In this document: positions 13,564-25,661 of the stretch, one piece after another | Position numbering within the stretch: the stretch's first letter is position 1 | Layout of the letters: each line of letters starts with the position of its first letter | Assembly (NCBI GenBank): GCA_009193035.1 | Contig: SWDT01000026.1 | Coordinates: 62,001 to 126,000 of the forward strand | Length of the DNA: 64,000 nucleotides | Origin: Halicephalobus mephisto | Taxonomy: Eukaryota > Nematoda > Chromadorea > Rhabditida > Panagrolaimidae | Direction of reading: 5' to 3' | The notes under the pieces: model-generated | What the model saw: only the letters and a program-made list of their open reading frames with translations | The model's database searches: none | Told to the model about the DNA's origin: nothing | Program-made: the position numbers and the translations under genes

Positions 13564-15095
13564 CTAAATTCCGTTTATTGAGTTCTTTTTCAAATTGCTT
13601 ATAGCATGGATAATGGGCTCATCAAGATGAAATGGATCCCAGTACACCCTCAATCCCGCATATACGACACCCAGAAGAAACGACAATAAAAAAACATAGA
13701 TGCTTGTCCAACAAGAATTCAGAAATTTGGAAATTCCGTGTTTCCAAATCAAAAAACACCCAATAATGGAAAAAGACACAAAAAAGGACATGGAAATCCA
13801 GGCTCCAAACACGAGTTGTTCGTTCTGGTAAAAATTGGGATTAAAGTTGGCTTCTGAAAGTATCTGTTTCTCGAGCAGGATTGAATTCAGTAGGAGATGA
13901 CGAGCGGCGATGAAGGTTTTTTGAGCTATGTCCAGTTGCCGAACTAATTGAGGATAGATCTGGTAGAGAACCGGATTAGAAATCAACGAATTTAAATTAG
14001 AAATAACCTAAAAAAACTAAATTATATAAAATATACAATTTAATTAAAAATAAAATTCGCAATTTTTAAAAATTTGGAATTTTAATTATTTATTTTATAA
14101 CACGTGAAAAACTAATTTAAATTTAATTTTTGTTAATTTATCAGATTTTTCTAAATTTTTTTAATTTTTAAAAAATTCGGATATTTTAATTTTCCGTGTT
14201 TTTGAATTTTTTATAGTTTTAATTTTTTTACAAAAATTGTATTTAAAAAAGTCCAAAAATCATTCGAAATTTATCTTTTTTATCGAATTAAAAAATTAAA
14301 GAATTGCGAAAAATTAAACGTTGATTTTCTTAATGAATTTAAAAATTTCCGGTTGAATGTACAAAAACAAAAAATTGATTAGTAATTTCCAATTCTACAA
14401 ATAATAAAATAAAAATAAAATTCAGAATAGTTACAATAAATTAATGTGTAATTTATGGCAATTTTTAAGTTAATAATTAAAAATTAAAAATTTTTAAAAT
14501 AATAAAAGTGATTTTTCAACTTCGATGTTTTTTGAAAAAATTATAATTATTATTTTTAATTTTTACAAAAATGACTAAAACGACGATGATTTTGCTGATT
14601 CGAAAATATTTAACAATTTTAACAAAATTCTATTAATTATATATTTTATATTTTATATTTATCACAATTCAATTTAATTACCCAAGTTTGAGAAAGTAAA
14701 GTTCGAAATAAATCAAAAACTTAATTTTTCTCAAACAAAAATTAACAGTAAAGTAGTAATTTAGAACTCACAGTTTGCATGTACTTTACGGCCTCGGCTG
14801 TCGCCATAAACTCGTCGAAAGTCAAGAATCCTTCATATTTTCCTGGATCTTCTTCCCTTTTTGCTTCCGCCAATCGATAAGGCATTTCGCAACTAATTTT
14901 CAAAATCACAAGTCCGAAAATAGGAAACATGGCTACAGTAATCAAATGAAGCACTATCTTACACAGAAACTTCCGCCATTGATTTCGGTAAAACGGAGGA
15001 TTCTCGAGTTCCATGAGGATCTCTCCGCCAGATGAAGCATAATTGAAAGAGATCAGTCCTTCAGAAGACCGTCTTCTTTCTGATCTCGAAGACAT
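13564..15095 (-). CDS. Three-pass membrane protein, unknown function (family T, member 1)
   Basis: Two exons, 15095-14772 and 14007-13564, phase 0, donor GTGAGT, encode 255 aa. The ATG giving MSSRSERRRS is used; the longer frame opens only with a non-ATG codon. Predicted membrane segments lie near residues 45-67, 173-196 and 206-227, with a loop of about 105 residues containing helical, heptad-like stretches between the first and second. I recognise no enzyme motif or named family. Two other minus-strand genes in the window (28,972 and 38,118) have the same plan of one N-terminal and two closely spaced C-terminal membrane segments, so these may be a nematode-specific family. Confidence 0.75.
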
Positions 15096-18000
15096 AACTA
15101 ACAACGAATAATTCCACCTTTCATAGAACTAAATTTGAATAAAAAATTAAATGTAAATTAAAAATGACACGTTGGAGAAATTCCTCAATGATCGTTTACA
15201 AGTTCCCTAGTTCCAGATTACTGATGAAAAATGGAAATAAAAAAATTAGAAATCTGCTTCATACAAGGATGCAGCTCCGCTCTCCAAGGTTCTTCATTAG
15301 CGCCACTTTGCTCCGAACTTATCTTGCCAATTTTTAATTTCAAAAACGAACATGACCGTTAGTCAAAAATAGATCGTAAATAGAAAAATTTTTACTAAAA
15401 TGTTTTTCGTCGTTAATGAAAAAAAAACAAATTTTTGTATATTTAAAAAAAACTCGGTTTTTTACTTTTTCAAGATTACTGTCAAAAGATAGTTCTTGTT
15501 TTACAGTAAATTTAGAACTAAAATTCCACCAACTATGACTAATTAGTGGATTTCTGAAATGTAATTAATGCTCAAAAAACACTACAATTCAAAAAAATAG
15601 AAAATAAAGTTTCCTCAAAAATGCCAAAATTCCAATAATCATAGTAATGCAAAAATAAATTTCTAAAAACACTAATTAATAAATTTTTAAATATAATTTG
15701 ATAAAAAAAACACAATCATTCAAAAATAAAAAAGTGAACGTTCTTTAAAAATAAAAAAGTAAATGTTCTTCAAAAATAAAAAAGTGAATGTTTTTTAAAA
15801 ATAAAAAAGTAAATGTTCTTCAAAAATAAAAAAGTGAATGTTCTTTAAAAATAAAAAAGTGAATGTTTTTTAAAAATAAAAAAGTGAATGTTTTTTAAAA
15901 ATAAAAAAGTGAATGTTTTTTAAAAATAAAAAAGTGAATGTTTTTTAAAAATGATAAAAAACTTCAAATTCGAAAAGTCTTGAATTTGCATCTGGCCAGT
16001 GCAAAGTTTTCTCAGTTAGTTAATTAACCTTTTCAATACTGCCCCCATTGAGACTTTTTGAATTATTTTAGTAAATGAAAATCGAAAAACTCCGAAAAAT
16101 ACTAATTTCGAAATATGCGAAAATCAAAGTTTGGAAATTTATTCGAAAAAAATCCTACTGTAAATTTAAAGTTTCATTAGTATTTTAAAAACTGAATTAT
16201 CCTTCAAAAAAATTAACAAAAAAGAAAAATTTAAAACAACTTTTGTAAAATCTTTAATAATTTTTATTATGGAGAAAAAATAAGAAAATTATGACTTAAA
16301 TTTTGACATTGAACTTTGTACTAATCACTTTTTACTGCTCCTTATGTGTAAAAACTAATTGATACATGTGGAAAGTTCTTTGACAGGTGTTGAATTTCAT
16401 TTACTTTCGACCAAAAGTAATTACATTTTTGAATTTCATCTGTATTGTCAAAAATTAATTAACGAAAATTAAACAGTGAAAAAAAAACTTTAATTTGAAA
16501 ATCTGATAACATTTTTATTTTCGATGATATTTATAAAATTAGTTTTATTCTTATGTAATTTAAGTTTTTCAATTGCTTCTATGTCAGGATAAAAATGAAA
16601 AATCTTGTTTTCTGATTCTGGTATAAACGACTGGAATGCGAATTCACGACAATCCTGCAATTGCGGAAATTAGCCGAAAATCTGGGATCAGCTTCAATTG
16701 ATCTACATTAATCATTCTACATTCTGATGTTTGTCAAATTAAAAACCTCAGAATTTTTTGTTTTCGTCTACTCCAGACCGCGTGATTTTGTCCCAACGAC
16801 GTTATCTGTAAATTTATTAAGTTAATTTAAGGATTCATAATTGGTTTCATCCACAAATAATATATTTTCGAAAATTAATTGAATAATTAGAATAATTACA
16901 GTAGTATTCTTGGAATATTGTCTTTGATTTTTGCTTTGATGAATAAAAGTGACGAAAGAATTCAAAATTAATTGATAACACTAAAAACACCAAGTAAATG
17001 ATGTAAGAAAACCGGTTGACGTGCTATTGTATTCCTCGTGATCAAATTTTACGTTGTCGATGTTCGGCGAACTGAACGTCGATTTCGCCCCCACTATGTA
17101 GACGGTGAAGGAGGATTCTTCCTTGAAGGAATTTTGTTTATTCGAAAGTCTCTTTTTACTTGAATGTTTACTGTATTGATTTGGTTTTACAGTATGTCAC
17201 AAAGTAGTGCATTTTCCAACAATAATTTCGTTCGAAATTGACACATTGATCCTCACTTTACGGGCAGTTGTAGCTTTTCGAGATCTATTATTTAAGCCTT
17301 GATCCATTTCTTCCGTTTCAGAAGTTCTTAGTATAATATACATCTTTTCCGTACAAAAATTGAGAAATCCGTGCCACGTAAAATTTTCGTGACTTTTTTA
17401 GAAAGTCTATACTGAGAAATCTTTTTGGCTTAAATGATACCATATCAGATAAACTTTCCAGTTTTATTACCGATTTTTAAAGTCAATACCCCCCAAAAAA
17501 GACAATTTTTTGAATTTTGTGTATTCAGAATAAATTTCTAGAAACAGATATGAACCTTAACCCATTTTAGAAGACTTGATTTCGATGATCTTTTAGGTTC
17601 AAAATAGTAGAAGGTTACTTTGAAGTTGATTTCTTCCATATTTGAATAAATAAGGTTCTAAGGAATTTCTAAAATCGATGGTATATCGCTAATATCTGCA
17701 GAAACAGTATCAAGGTTTCCCTAATTGGATTCATCTTCATTTCTAGATCTGTAATCCAAGAAAATAATGGACATTTAACTCCGAAATTCTACTTTAAAGC
17801 CCAGTAATATTATAGTCATGAAATCAGAACCGTAAGTAATTGAATTTCTACTAAACATGTTTGACAAAAACATTCCTCCGTTGCTTCTAAAGTTGTACGT
17901 GTAGCAAATGTTTCCATTTTCTGTACAGAAAAGTTTATATTCTGTGTAATAACTCCAGAAACAGACAGCTTAAGCAGAATCGAGAGCTTGAGTAATGGAT

Positions 18001-18333
18001 CTTAAAGAACTACAACTGCCTCTACTGTGATATCCTAATATGATAGTTTTGAACAAAGACACGATCGAAAGATACAACATTTTGTGACATACTGTATTAA
18101 AGTGCATCTGCTTTCATGTGCATTTATATAATAACAAGCTAGAAAGTAAAATTATTCTTCTTTGATATAAAATCTCGTTGGTCTCTAAAACTGTTCTGAA
18201 CCGGAATCAAAATTGCACATTTTTACTAAATTAGTGCTTTTTAATGTACGTCATTTATTTTTGTAGTTTGTGAACATGGAAAGACACGGAAAAGAGAAGA
18301 TTGGTAGTAAGGAATGTAAACAATTAAAAACTA
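15096..18333. other. Spacer; 25-bp tandem array and decayed cluster-unit sequence
   Basis: 15,720-15,955 holds about nine copies of a 25-bp unit (AAAAATAAAAAAGTGAATG plus T run). From about 16,990 to 17,150 the sequence resembles that upstream of the 23,059 gene (TGCTATTGTATT-CTCGTGATCA and a CCCAC-AC-T-GTA stretch), marking the upstream edge of the duplicated cluster units. No gene found between. Confidence 0.5.
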
Positions 18334-18487
18334 TTAATCAAGTGTTCCATAATGTCAGATGATTGGGCGGTACTTGTGATTCTGTACAGATCGACTAAAT
18401 CAACTTGCTACCGTTCTTGGTGTTTTCATGTACACTGAAAACAAGTATAAATAGGTAAATTTTTGGACGAAGTTCAATTCCTTAAGG
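18334..18487 (+). promoter_or_regulatory. Cluster promoter 1
   Basis: Upstream element at 18,334-18,390 (TTAATCAA, GTTCC, GATTGGGCGG, TACTTGTGATTCTG), TATAAATA at 18,446-18,453 and initiator TTCA with its A at 18,476. TATA to ATG is 42 nt and initiator A to ATG is 12 nt, the same as in the five other genes. Confidence 0.85.
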
Positions 18488-18976
18488 ATGAAATTGATTT
18501 CTCTGTTTATTTTCTCATTTTTTATTTTCGTCGTAGAAAGTGAATTTTCTGAGGACTTATGGAACAACTATTTTCAACGGCGCAGGAAAAGAAGTCAGCC
18601 TCGAACACCTCTCAATAACGATGAAGAAAAAGGCCTTGTAACGTCTGATCACAACGGAAACGAATTAATCAAACCAGACTTCAATCTCGAAAACTTTGGC
18701 CAATTAATTGTCACCGACCAAGAAGATGACGAGGAGGATGGAACTCATATAATTGTAAAACGTCAAGCACGTCGCAGACGTCGTGGACGCCGTGGACGTC
18801 GTAGACGTGGTAGAGATCGAAGACGTCGCCGAAATCGCAGAAGACGTAGACGTGGTAGAAACCGTAGAGCTCGCAGAGGTCGCAGAGCTCGTAGAGGTCG
18901 TAGGGCTCGCAGAGGTCGTGGACGTGGCAGAGGCCGTGGACGCGGACGCGGACGCGGACGTGGACGCAGAGGTTAA
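18488..18976 (+). CDS. Secreted Arg/Gly-rich basic protein (cluster gene 1)
   Basis: Single exon, 162 aa. Residues 1-18 are a signal peptide (MKLISLFIFSFF, then polar VESE). A short segment ends in RRRKR (31-35), followed by an acidic spacer with QEDDEEDG at 78-85, then a dibasic KR at 91-92 and a tail (93-162) almost only Arg and Gly with a few Ala, Asp and Asn. Prepro-plus-cationic-product layouts like this are common in antimicrobial peptide precursors, where an acidic spacer balances a basic product; that role here is inference. The N-terminal part (EFSEDLWNNYFQRRRKR) is shared with genes 5 and 6. No named family recognised. Confidence 0.85.
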   Translation: MKLISLFIFSFFIFVVESEFSEDLWNNYFQRRRKRSQPRTPLNNDEEKGLVTSDHNGNELIKPDFNLENFGQLIVTDQEDDEEDGTHIIVKRQARRRRRGRRGRRRRGRDRRRRRNRRRRRRGRNRRARRGRRARRGRRARRGRGRGRGRGRGRGRGRGRRG

Positions 18977-20910
18977 AATCATGGAATTTATTGATGGAAA
19001 AAACTGAACTTTCTCTTTTAATAATGGTTAAGATTTTAGAAGATCATCTATATCTAGATTTAAGAGCTCTGGAACTGATCTTTGCAGTGGACAGCAATAT
19101 AACTTTAGAGATCCTGCTGGAAGGTTCACAACTCCAGAAATCTTACATTCTAGATGAAGATTTGGAGAATTTACTCATAATTGTATATGTATTTTCATTA
19201 AATAAAATATTTCATAAGTTCTGAGTTAAACCCCGCAGTGATTTAATGATAATGATTGTAAAATTACTTGTTAAGAACATGTAAGTTGAATAAATGATGA
19301 AAATATAAACGAACGCTCTAATGACTAAATAATCCTAAAAATATATCAAAGAACTTTACAAAAGTTGTCTATCTTCTTCATTGTTCGATCACGCGTTCGT
19401 TTAATTCATGTTTAAAAGACGTAATCTCTACTTGAATATAATTGTGTGCAATTTTAAGATTAGATAATTCTTTAACAATAGTTTACCTTGAAGTTATTGT
19501 CAACTGGTAATCTCCAACATTCCTGATTGTTCATCTTTGACTTGTCTCGTTTTATTTGAGATAGTTACAAATGAGGAACTTATGATATTGAATAGCTTTT
19601 CATTAGTCATCCAGGTTGTTAAATACTTGGTTTAATAGGACGATGAATTTGATGTTTTTTATTAATTAAAAATTCAAGTTTAATTAACAATACGTGATTG
19701 AAAATGTAGCTTATCCACTACCATGCTCATCACAATTTTCAGCAAGTTGCTAACATTTATTCTAATCAATTTTTTAAACCTTTCCAATAGTGGTTTGATG
19801 TTAATTTGAAGTTGTATGGTCATTAAAAGATTATTCTGATTTTCTAATGGCTGTTATCTTGCGATAAAATTTAGTTTATTCATCTAAAGGTCTATTCTCT
19901 TAGATCGAAGACATGTTTTTGAGCACTATTAAAAAGATAATATTGTCATTTTCCATATCGTTTCCTAGTTTTCTTTTTATATTTCATTACTCTACCGTTT
20001 TGTATCATCCGTTGTACTGAATATTTTTTGAACGTTCTTGAAGCCAAAGTATAGGATTTCATGTAATACCAAAATCTCCTTTTCGGGTTTGTGATAATAA
20101 GCATATCAGTAACTTAAGTGAACGTACTTGCCGAAGAACTTCATTGCCTAATATGATTATTTGTTATTTCTTGGATTTTATTTCTACTTCTTTAGATGCC
20201 GATTTCCACTGTTCTTTGTTTCTATAGTGTTATTTCAGGTATCTTTGGTTCTCTTAATAATTATCCCGACAGTCTTCACTTACACTGTATTCTGGTCTTA
20301 ATATGAATGGTCAGAATATAAACACGCAGTCATATTCGGAATCAGGGATTTTACATCAGGAAAAACAGTCAATTTCAATTGACCGAAATTAACTATTCTG
20401 CTTTTTGGTGTTTATCAGATTGGGAATTTTATAATTTTTATCACAAACAAACTTCTGTAAAATTGAATACATCAATTTGAAGATTTATGATTAATGAAAT
20501 CCAGGATTGGTATATTATTGAAAATAACTAGATGGAGATGGTCATTAGGGAAATATTCCTGAAGTGCTTTATCGGAATTTTGGTTTGTCAAGAGATTCAT
20601 AACTAATAGATACAACCGACAATGGCAGTCGAATGATAAAAAACTAGTTTACCTGTTGTTGCTGTCTTTTTCATGTCAACTGTTCTCGCCAAATTGACCT
20701 TTAATTTCACCCACGTCATAAAAATGGGGAAGGGGGACTCTTCCTGTAAAATTTTCATTGATCCGGAAACAGTTTTTAAAACGTGGATGAAAACACTAAC
20801 TTCATGCTATGTTAGCGGCTTACTATGCTTTATTTCCTTTACAAATTGTGGATATAAAAATACCCAAAAAGGAAAATGATGTGATAATGTAATACAAATA
20901 ATTCACATCA
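18977..20910. other. 3' region of gene 1 and spacer
   Basis: 18,991-19,224 stays open and resembles sequence following genes 3, 4 and 6 (see findings). AATAAA lies near 19,200. The rest is AT-rich, with no supported gene. Confidence 0.5.
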
Positions 20911-21059
20911 TTAATCAAAGTTCTGAGGCGTCGACCAATTAGGCGGTACTTGTGATTCCGTATAGGTCAACAAAGTAAGTCAATTTCTTCCTTCATACAT
21001 CAACACCATAAAACAGTTATAAATGAGCAGAATTTTGCAAAACATTCAGTTCTTCAAAG
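20911..21059 (+). promoter_or_regulatory. Cluster promoter 2
   Basis: TTAATCAAAG at 20,911, GTCGACCAATTAGGCGGTAC then TTGTGATTC to about 20,959, TATAAATG from 21,018, initiator A at 21,048. Spacing to the ATG at 21,060 is 42 and 12 nt. Confidence 0.85.
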
Positions 21060-21374
21060 ATGAAGTTACTTTTTCTATTCGTTCTTCTGTTTTTCGCTTT
21101 CATTGTGGGAAGTGAATCTCAGGAGTCTCTTACCAGAGGCGAAGGAACAGCACTCCAGAAGCGTGATGTAAGCGGACTAGGTGCCAATCTCGAACCCTCT
21201 GGTCAATCAAGTCTCAACAGTGGAGAAGATCAAGGTGATGACGAAGCTCATGTAATTAGCAAACGTCATGGCCGTCGTGGACGTCGTAAATTCAAGAAAC
21301 CCAAGAAGCCTAAGATTAAATTCCACAGAGGTTTCAAAGGTTTCAGAGGTTTCAGGGGTTTTAGAGGCCGCTAA
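21060..21374 (+). CDS. Secreted basic protein with GFRGFRG tail (cluster gene 2)
   Basis: Single exon, 104 aa: signal peptide 1-18, short segment to the dibasic site LQKRD (33-36), acidic Ser/Gly/Glu/Asp spacer (37-66), second dibasic site SKRH (67-70), then a cationic tail that opens HGRRGRRKFKKPKKPK and ends with three GFR repeats. If both KR sites are cleaved the released product is about 35 residues. Shares its N-terminal half with genes 3 and 4. No cysteines, so not a defensin. Function unknown; a cationic secreted peptide. Confidence 0.85.
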   Translation: MKLLFLFVLLFFAFIVGSESQESLTRGEGTALQKRDVSGLGANLEPSGQSSLNSGEDQGDDEAHVISKRHGRRGRRKFKKPKKPKIKFHRGFKGFRGFRGFRGR

Positions 21375-22904
21375 AATCAAGGAATTCACTGAGAGTACAG
21401 CGAAAATTCTGTGATAATTGAACTATCTGGATTGTAATTTTACTGATTAGAAGTTTGTAAATTGAATAAATAGTAGAAATATAAGAAAATCGGTTGAATT
21501 AGTATTTGAATGATCTCGAACATCAGTATCATAAAAAATTGTGCGAAATTTGTTTATATCTTTTATTTCTCCGTTGCATCGACAGTGAATTTATATATTA
21601 AAAAATAATGTCTGTATGAATATCATTTGATACAATTTTAGGACTAAAAAGCTCCTTAGTAATGTTTTTCCTTGGGAATATTTTAAACTAATAATTTTCA
21701 ATGTTCTTGATCATTTCATTTTGATCTGATGATTCATTTTTGTTTCAAACAGCTGCGAAAGAAAAATTTTACATAATATCCAAGTTGATTGACACATTTT
21801 CACTGGCCATCCAGATTTTTAGACATCTGCTCTAATTGGATAATTAATTTGATATTTCGTATTAATCCACAACTCAAACTTTGGTTAATATCTTAGCATT
21901 ATTTCGAATGCCAATTCTGTTAATTTCTGTAAATTCGATAAAAGTTTTTGAAATTTCCAACTTTTATAAATTTTTCGAACAAATGTAGACATCAAGATTC
22001 TTAAAATTCGTTTGGAAACCATTACATACCAATTTCCGTCTTTAATGTTCATAATAATGTTTTTTCTCATATTTATTAATATTCCAAGGATAGTGCATCC
22101 GTTTGGCAGTCTTATTAACGATCTGTATCTATACTTGTCTCTGGGCTTAGTGAAAATAATCAAGATATAAACTCATGGTGATTTTTGAGATCAAATATGT
22201 TGAAAATTAAGGCGTTGGATGAATTTGTATTGACGTAAACTAGCTGTTTTGCTCTCCGACATTTACAAGATTCATGACCTTGAAATTTATTATTTTCATA
22301 CTTAGTTTTACGTCATAAATTTTTACAAAAATCAAATTATTCGATAAAACTCGGTAATTCAAGTTAACGATTTGTAATTGTTTAGATTAAGGAATACTAC
22401 ATTATTAAAAGAACAATTTGATAGACAGTAATTACCAAAGCATTCTGGAATGTCTTTTTTAAAATTTAATTTTTCCGATCAAAGTTACGAAAAACTGATT
22501 GATAGCACTGATAATATATTAAAAACCAGTTTATTTATTGCTATTGTATTGCTCGCGATCACGCGTTGTCACCTATTTCCGTCGAGTTGACCTTCAATTC
22601 CACCCACTTCGTATAAGTGAAAAAAAAGTCTTTCTTGAGGGTAATTCCCTCACGTTAGAAAGGTTGTTTGACTTTAATTCTTACTGTAATGGATTCATGA
22701 TTATAAGTTAGTCTTCTGAGTACCTAAGATGAAGAAGAACTTTGTTTTGAAGAAGATTTATGGAGCTGGGTCTTTTTTCGATTAGAATGATGATTGTAGA
22801 TTTTTACTGTATTGACTTTTTTATCACTTTCCTTCCAATTATAAAATGTGGGTCTGAGAAAACACAGACAGGAGAAAGACAGAATGTAAAAAATGATCAA
22901 AATC
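21375..22904. other. Spacer between cluster genes 2 and 3
   Basis: AT-rich; the open frame at 21,885-22,163 (minus) has no support. 22,540-22,700 is the upstream part of a cluster unit, comparable with sequence near 17.0, 20.65 and 24.24 kb. Confidence 0.5.
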
Positions 22905-23058
22905 AGTGATTAAACGTTCCAGAGTGTCGACCGATTGGGCGGTGCTTGTGATTATGCGTAGGTGGATTGAACACAATGAACTTTACCTTCTTTACCTCCA
23001 CTTACAGTGTGAAACATATAAATAAGCAGACTTTTGAGCAAAATTCAACCGTCTAAAG
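22905..23058 (+). promoter_or_regulatory. Cluster promoter 3
   Basis: GATTAAACGTTCCAGAGTG, then GTCGACCGATTGGGCGGTGC and TTGTGATT (22,908-22,955). TATAAATA from 23,017, initiator A at 23,047, ATG 23,059: 42 and 12 nt. Confidence 0.85.
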
Positions 23059-23343
23059 ATGAAGTTGCTCTCTTTGTTTGTTCTTTTATTCTGTGTTCTC
23101 GCTGTCGCAAGTGAATCTCAAGATTCCCTTATTGGCAGAAATATTCAGAAGCGTGATCAAAGTGCAGTAAGCACAAGTCTTAATGGTGAAACTCTCCTAA
23201 TTCGCGAACGCCGAGGACGTCATAGACATGGCAGAGGACATGGGCACGGCAAAAGTCGTAGAGGACATGGACACGGCAAAAGTCGCAGAGGTCATGGACA
23301 CGGCAAAGGTCGCAGAGGCCACGGACATCACAGAGGCCGCTAA
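23059..23343 (+). CDS. Secreted His/Gly/Arg repeat protein (cluster gene 3)
   Basis: Single exon, 94 aa. Signal peptide 1-18, short segment to QKRD (30-33), brief spacer, then from about residue 50 a tail built of GHGHGKSRR units (three near-identical copies) ending HHRGR. His-Gly-His runs can bind divalent metals and become more cationic at low pH; that is family-general knowledge and not proof here. The first 36 residues resemble genes 2 and 4, whereas the tail is unlike theirs. Confidence 0.85.
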   Translation: MKLLSLFVLLFCVLAVASESQDSLIGRNIQKRDQSAVSTSLNGETLLIRERRGRHRHGRGHGHGKSRRGHGHGKSRRGHGHGKGRRGHGHHRGR

Positions 23344-24489
23344 AGTCACCAAATTCACTGAAGACGAACAGCAAAATGTACTCAACAATGGTTAAAATCT
23401 CGGGAAAAGATCTTTATTTAGATTTGAGAATTCTGGAATTAATTCTTTAGTGGATAATAAAGTAACTTTGGAGATCATATTGGAGAATTCAAGACTTTAG
23501 ATTCTAAATAAAGATTTAAAAACAGTATTTGTAAACTTTTATATAAATGAAGATGAATAAATAAAAATATTTCATGAATTTTCACTGTTATCTTTGGACA
23601 ATTTAACAACTTTAATTATAAGATTATTGGTAGCAATTAGAAGACTTGATAAATAGTAAACTATTTTCTGATTGTTCCTTTGATAATCTTCACTTATATT
23701 TGATGTTAGCTCCCATGTAAACAATTGAAATATAGAAAAGAATGGATGTTAAAAGTCAAAGATTCTACACCAATCAAAAAAGCTCAATAGGCCTAAATTG
23801 ATCACTTTGATTTTTGACATTTACTAGATTCAATATTTTTAAGATGAATTTTTAGGTCTAAACTTTTCTGCGAAATTTAATAACTAAATTTGAGGATTTA
23901 TAATTAGTTGAATTTAGCAATGACATGATTTACAAATTAACTCGGTGAAAATCATTGAGAAAATGCCCTTGAAGCACTTTCTTGGGATTCTGATGTGAGA
24001 AAAAGAAGGTTCATAAATGATGGATATAATCGGTAATGCTACTCAAATGATGCATGAGAGATAATTCGAGTGTTAGTATGTACAAAAAAAGCGTAACTTT
24101 TTGTCTGGTAACAAATGAAAATCGTCACTATTACTTGTAAGTTTTATCACAAAAGTCAAATGTTCATGAAAAATGTGACGATTGTGTTACATTTTCGTTA
24201 CATTTCGTAATTGTTACGGACCAAAAGTTACTCTTTTTGTGTGTATTGTATTCTTCATGATTGATTGTCGTGTCATTAATTTTGCAAAAATGATCTGTGA
24301 TTCCGCCCACACGGTATCAGTTAAGGTGTCTTTCTTCAGAGGAGTTTCGTTAGTCTGGAAAGGTCTCCTGTCAACTAGTGTGAAAACTGCAGCTTTGTAT
24401 TGGATTAGGTCTTCATACTATATTTGATTTTCTTTCATAAATAATTACGGTAAGGAGAAAAAGTTTCTGATTAATTAAAATTATCAATC
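23344..24489. other. Spacer with a family X MITE
   Basis: 3' region carries the conserved downstream segment (TATTTAGATTTGAGAATTCT) and several AATAAA signals near 23,457-23,560. The MITE at 24,080-24,244 is listed separately. No gene. Confidence 0.5.
24080..24244. mobile_element. TA-flanked MITE, family X, copy 2
   Basis: Left end GTACAAAAAAAGCGTAACTT, right end complement of CACACAAAAAGAGTAACTTT, flanked by TA. Interior ATGTGACGATTGTGTTACAT and CATTTCGTAATTGTTACG match the other copies. It sits about 0.4 kb upstream of cluster promoter 4. Confidence 0.8.
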
Positions 24490-24634
24490 GATCGTTCCAA
24501 GATATCTGATTAGACAGTACTCGTGATTCTGTGTAGATAAATTGAACAAATTACATTCCATCCACCTTTCTAAACTTATATTATGAAACACGTATAAGTA
24601 GGTAACCTGTTAGATCAAATTCAGTTGTCTAAAG
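24490..24634 (+). promoter_or_regulatory. Cluster promoter 4
   Basis: GATCGTTCCAAGATATCTGA then TTAGACAGTACTCGTGATTC (24,490-24,530), somewhat diverged. TATAAGTA from 24,593, initiator A at 24,623, ATG 24,635: again 42 and 12 nt. Confidence 0.8.
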
Positions 24635-24889
24635 ATGAAATTGCTTTCTTTGTTTATTTCTTTATTTTTTGTCTTTATTGTGAGAAGTGAACCAGAAATT
24701 CCTCCCTGCGGAAATCAAGAAAAAACGCTCCAGAAACATGATCAAACTAAAAGCAGATTAGACTACATTATAGAAACCTTTGGTCTATTACGCCTGAAAG
24801 ATCAAGTAGATACTGAAGACAAAATTTACACAATTGAAAAACGCCATGTGCACCAGAAACGCGACAAGGGACGTATCAAAGATTACTAA
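24635..24889 (+). CDS. Secreted protein, basic tail reduced (cluster gene 4)
   Basis: Single exon, 84 aa. Signal peptide 1-18 closely resembles gene 3. The spacer includes the family's first processing region, here LQKHD instead of LQKRD, and a second site EKRH (68-71). Instead of a long basic repeat tail only about 14 residues follow (HVHQKRDKGRIKDY). It also has one Cys (residue 25), rare in this cluster. Either a shortened member or one losing function, although the frame and the promoter spacing are intact. Confidence 0.75.
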   Translation: MKLLSLFISLFFVFIVRSEPEIPPCGNQEKTLQKHDQTKSRLDYIIETFGLLRLKDQVDTEDKIYTIEKRHVHQKRDKGRIKDY

Positions 24890-25515
24890 AGTTATGTAAT
24901 TGACTAACAAAGTGAACATTTTACTTTCAATAATGGTCGAGATATTAGAAGGCAAACTTTATCCAGACTTGACTCCTTCAGTGGATGAGAAAGCAATTTT
25001 GGAGATCTCTTTGAGAAATTCGAGATTTCAGGAACTTTGAATTCTAAATAAAGATCTAGAAAGCATTTGTAAATTTTTAAGTCAATGTAACAAATAAAGG
25101 TTAAATTTACAATACAATCTTTGGGCAATTCAATGAACTTAATTGAAAAATTATTAATAATAATTACCAAGTTTAATCTATAATACAACACAAGTGTTTT
25201 ATGTTTGTCTTTTCGAGAATTTTCACCTATGGTTGCCTTCGGTTTTCACATAGACAAACACAATATCAGAACATGCATTCCAAACTTCGAAATTCATAAT
25301 AAGTAGAATCTAAGAATGTTATATAGGTTATACAATAGCTCGATAAGATTAGTTTCTTGTTTCATTTATATTGTATGAACACAAAGGAAATCTCCTTCAA
25401 AAGCTCTCTAGTTGAAAAGTATAGATTTTTAATATATTGGTTTTCTCGTTGAATTTCACTTCTTTTCATTTGCTGCTCCGACAGAGAAGGCACATATTTG
25501 ATAAATAAAAACTGC

Positions 25516-25661
25516 TAATTGATCGTTCCAGAATATCAACCGATTAGGGGAGTTACCTATGATTCAGTGTAAGTAAACCGAAAAAGTTACACTTTGTCTT
25601 CTGTACTTCATGAGACAAATATAAATGGGCAACTTTTTAGACTAAATTCATTTCCCTAAAG
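25516..25661 (+). promoter_or_regulatory. Cluster promoter 5
   Basis: TAATTGATCGTTCCAGAATA, then TCAACCGATTAGGGGAG and CCTATGATTCAGTGTAAGT (25,516-25,575). TATAAATG from 25,620, initiator A at 25,650, ATG 25,662: 42 and 12 nt. Confidence 0.8.

Noticed and set aside
18704..18982. Minus-strand Ser/Thr/Ala-rich ORF opposite cluster gene 1
   Set aside because: Antisense shadow of Arg codons. The plus frame has a signal peptide and the conserved promoter spacing. The same applies to minus-strand frames at 21,207, 23,180, 25,878 and 27,716, and to plus shadows at 18,783, 25,924 and 27,816.
21040..21060. Spliced-leader acceptor (ATTCAG) just before cluster gene 2, also before gene 4
   Set aside because: Genes 1, 3, 5 and 6 have TTCAA, TTCAT or TTCAC at the same place, so AG is not conserved; a transcription initiator 30 nt after the TATA start explains all six.
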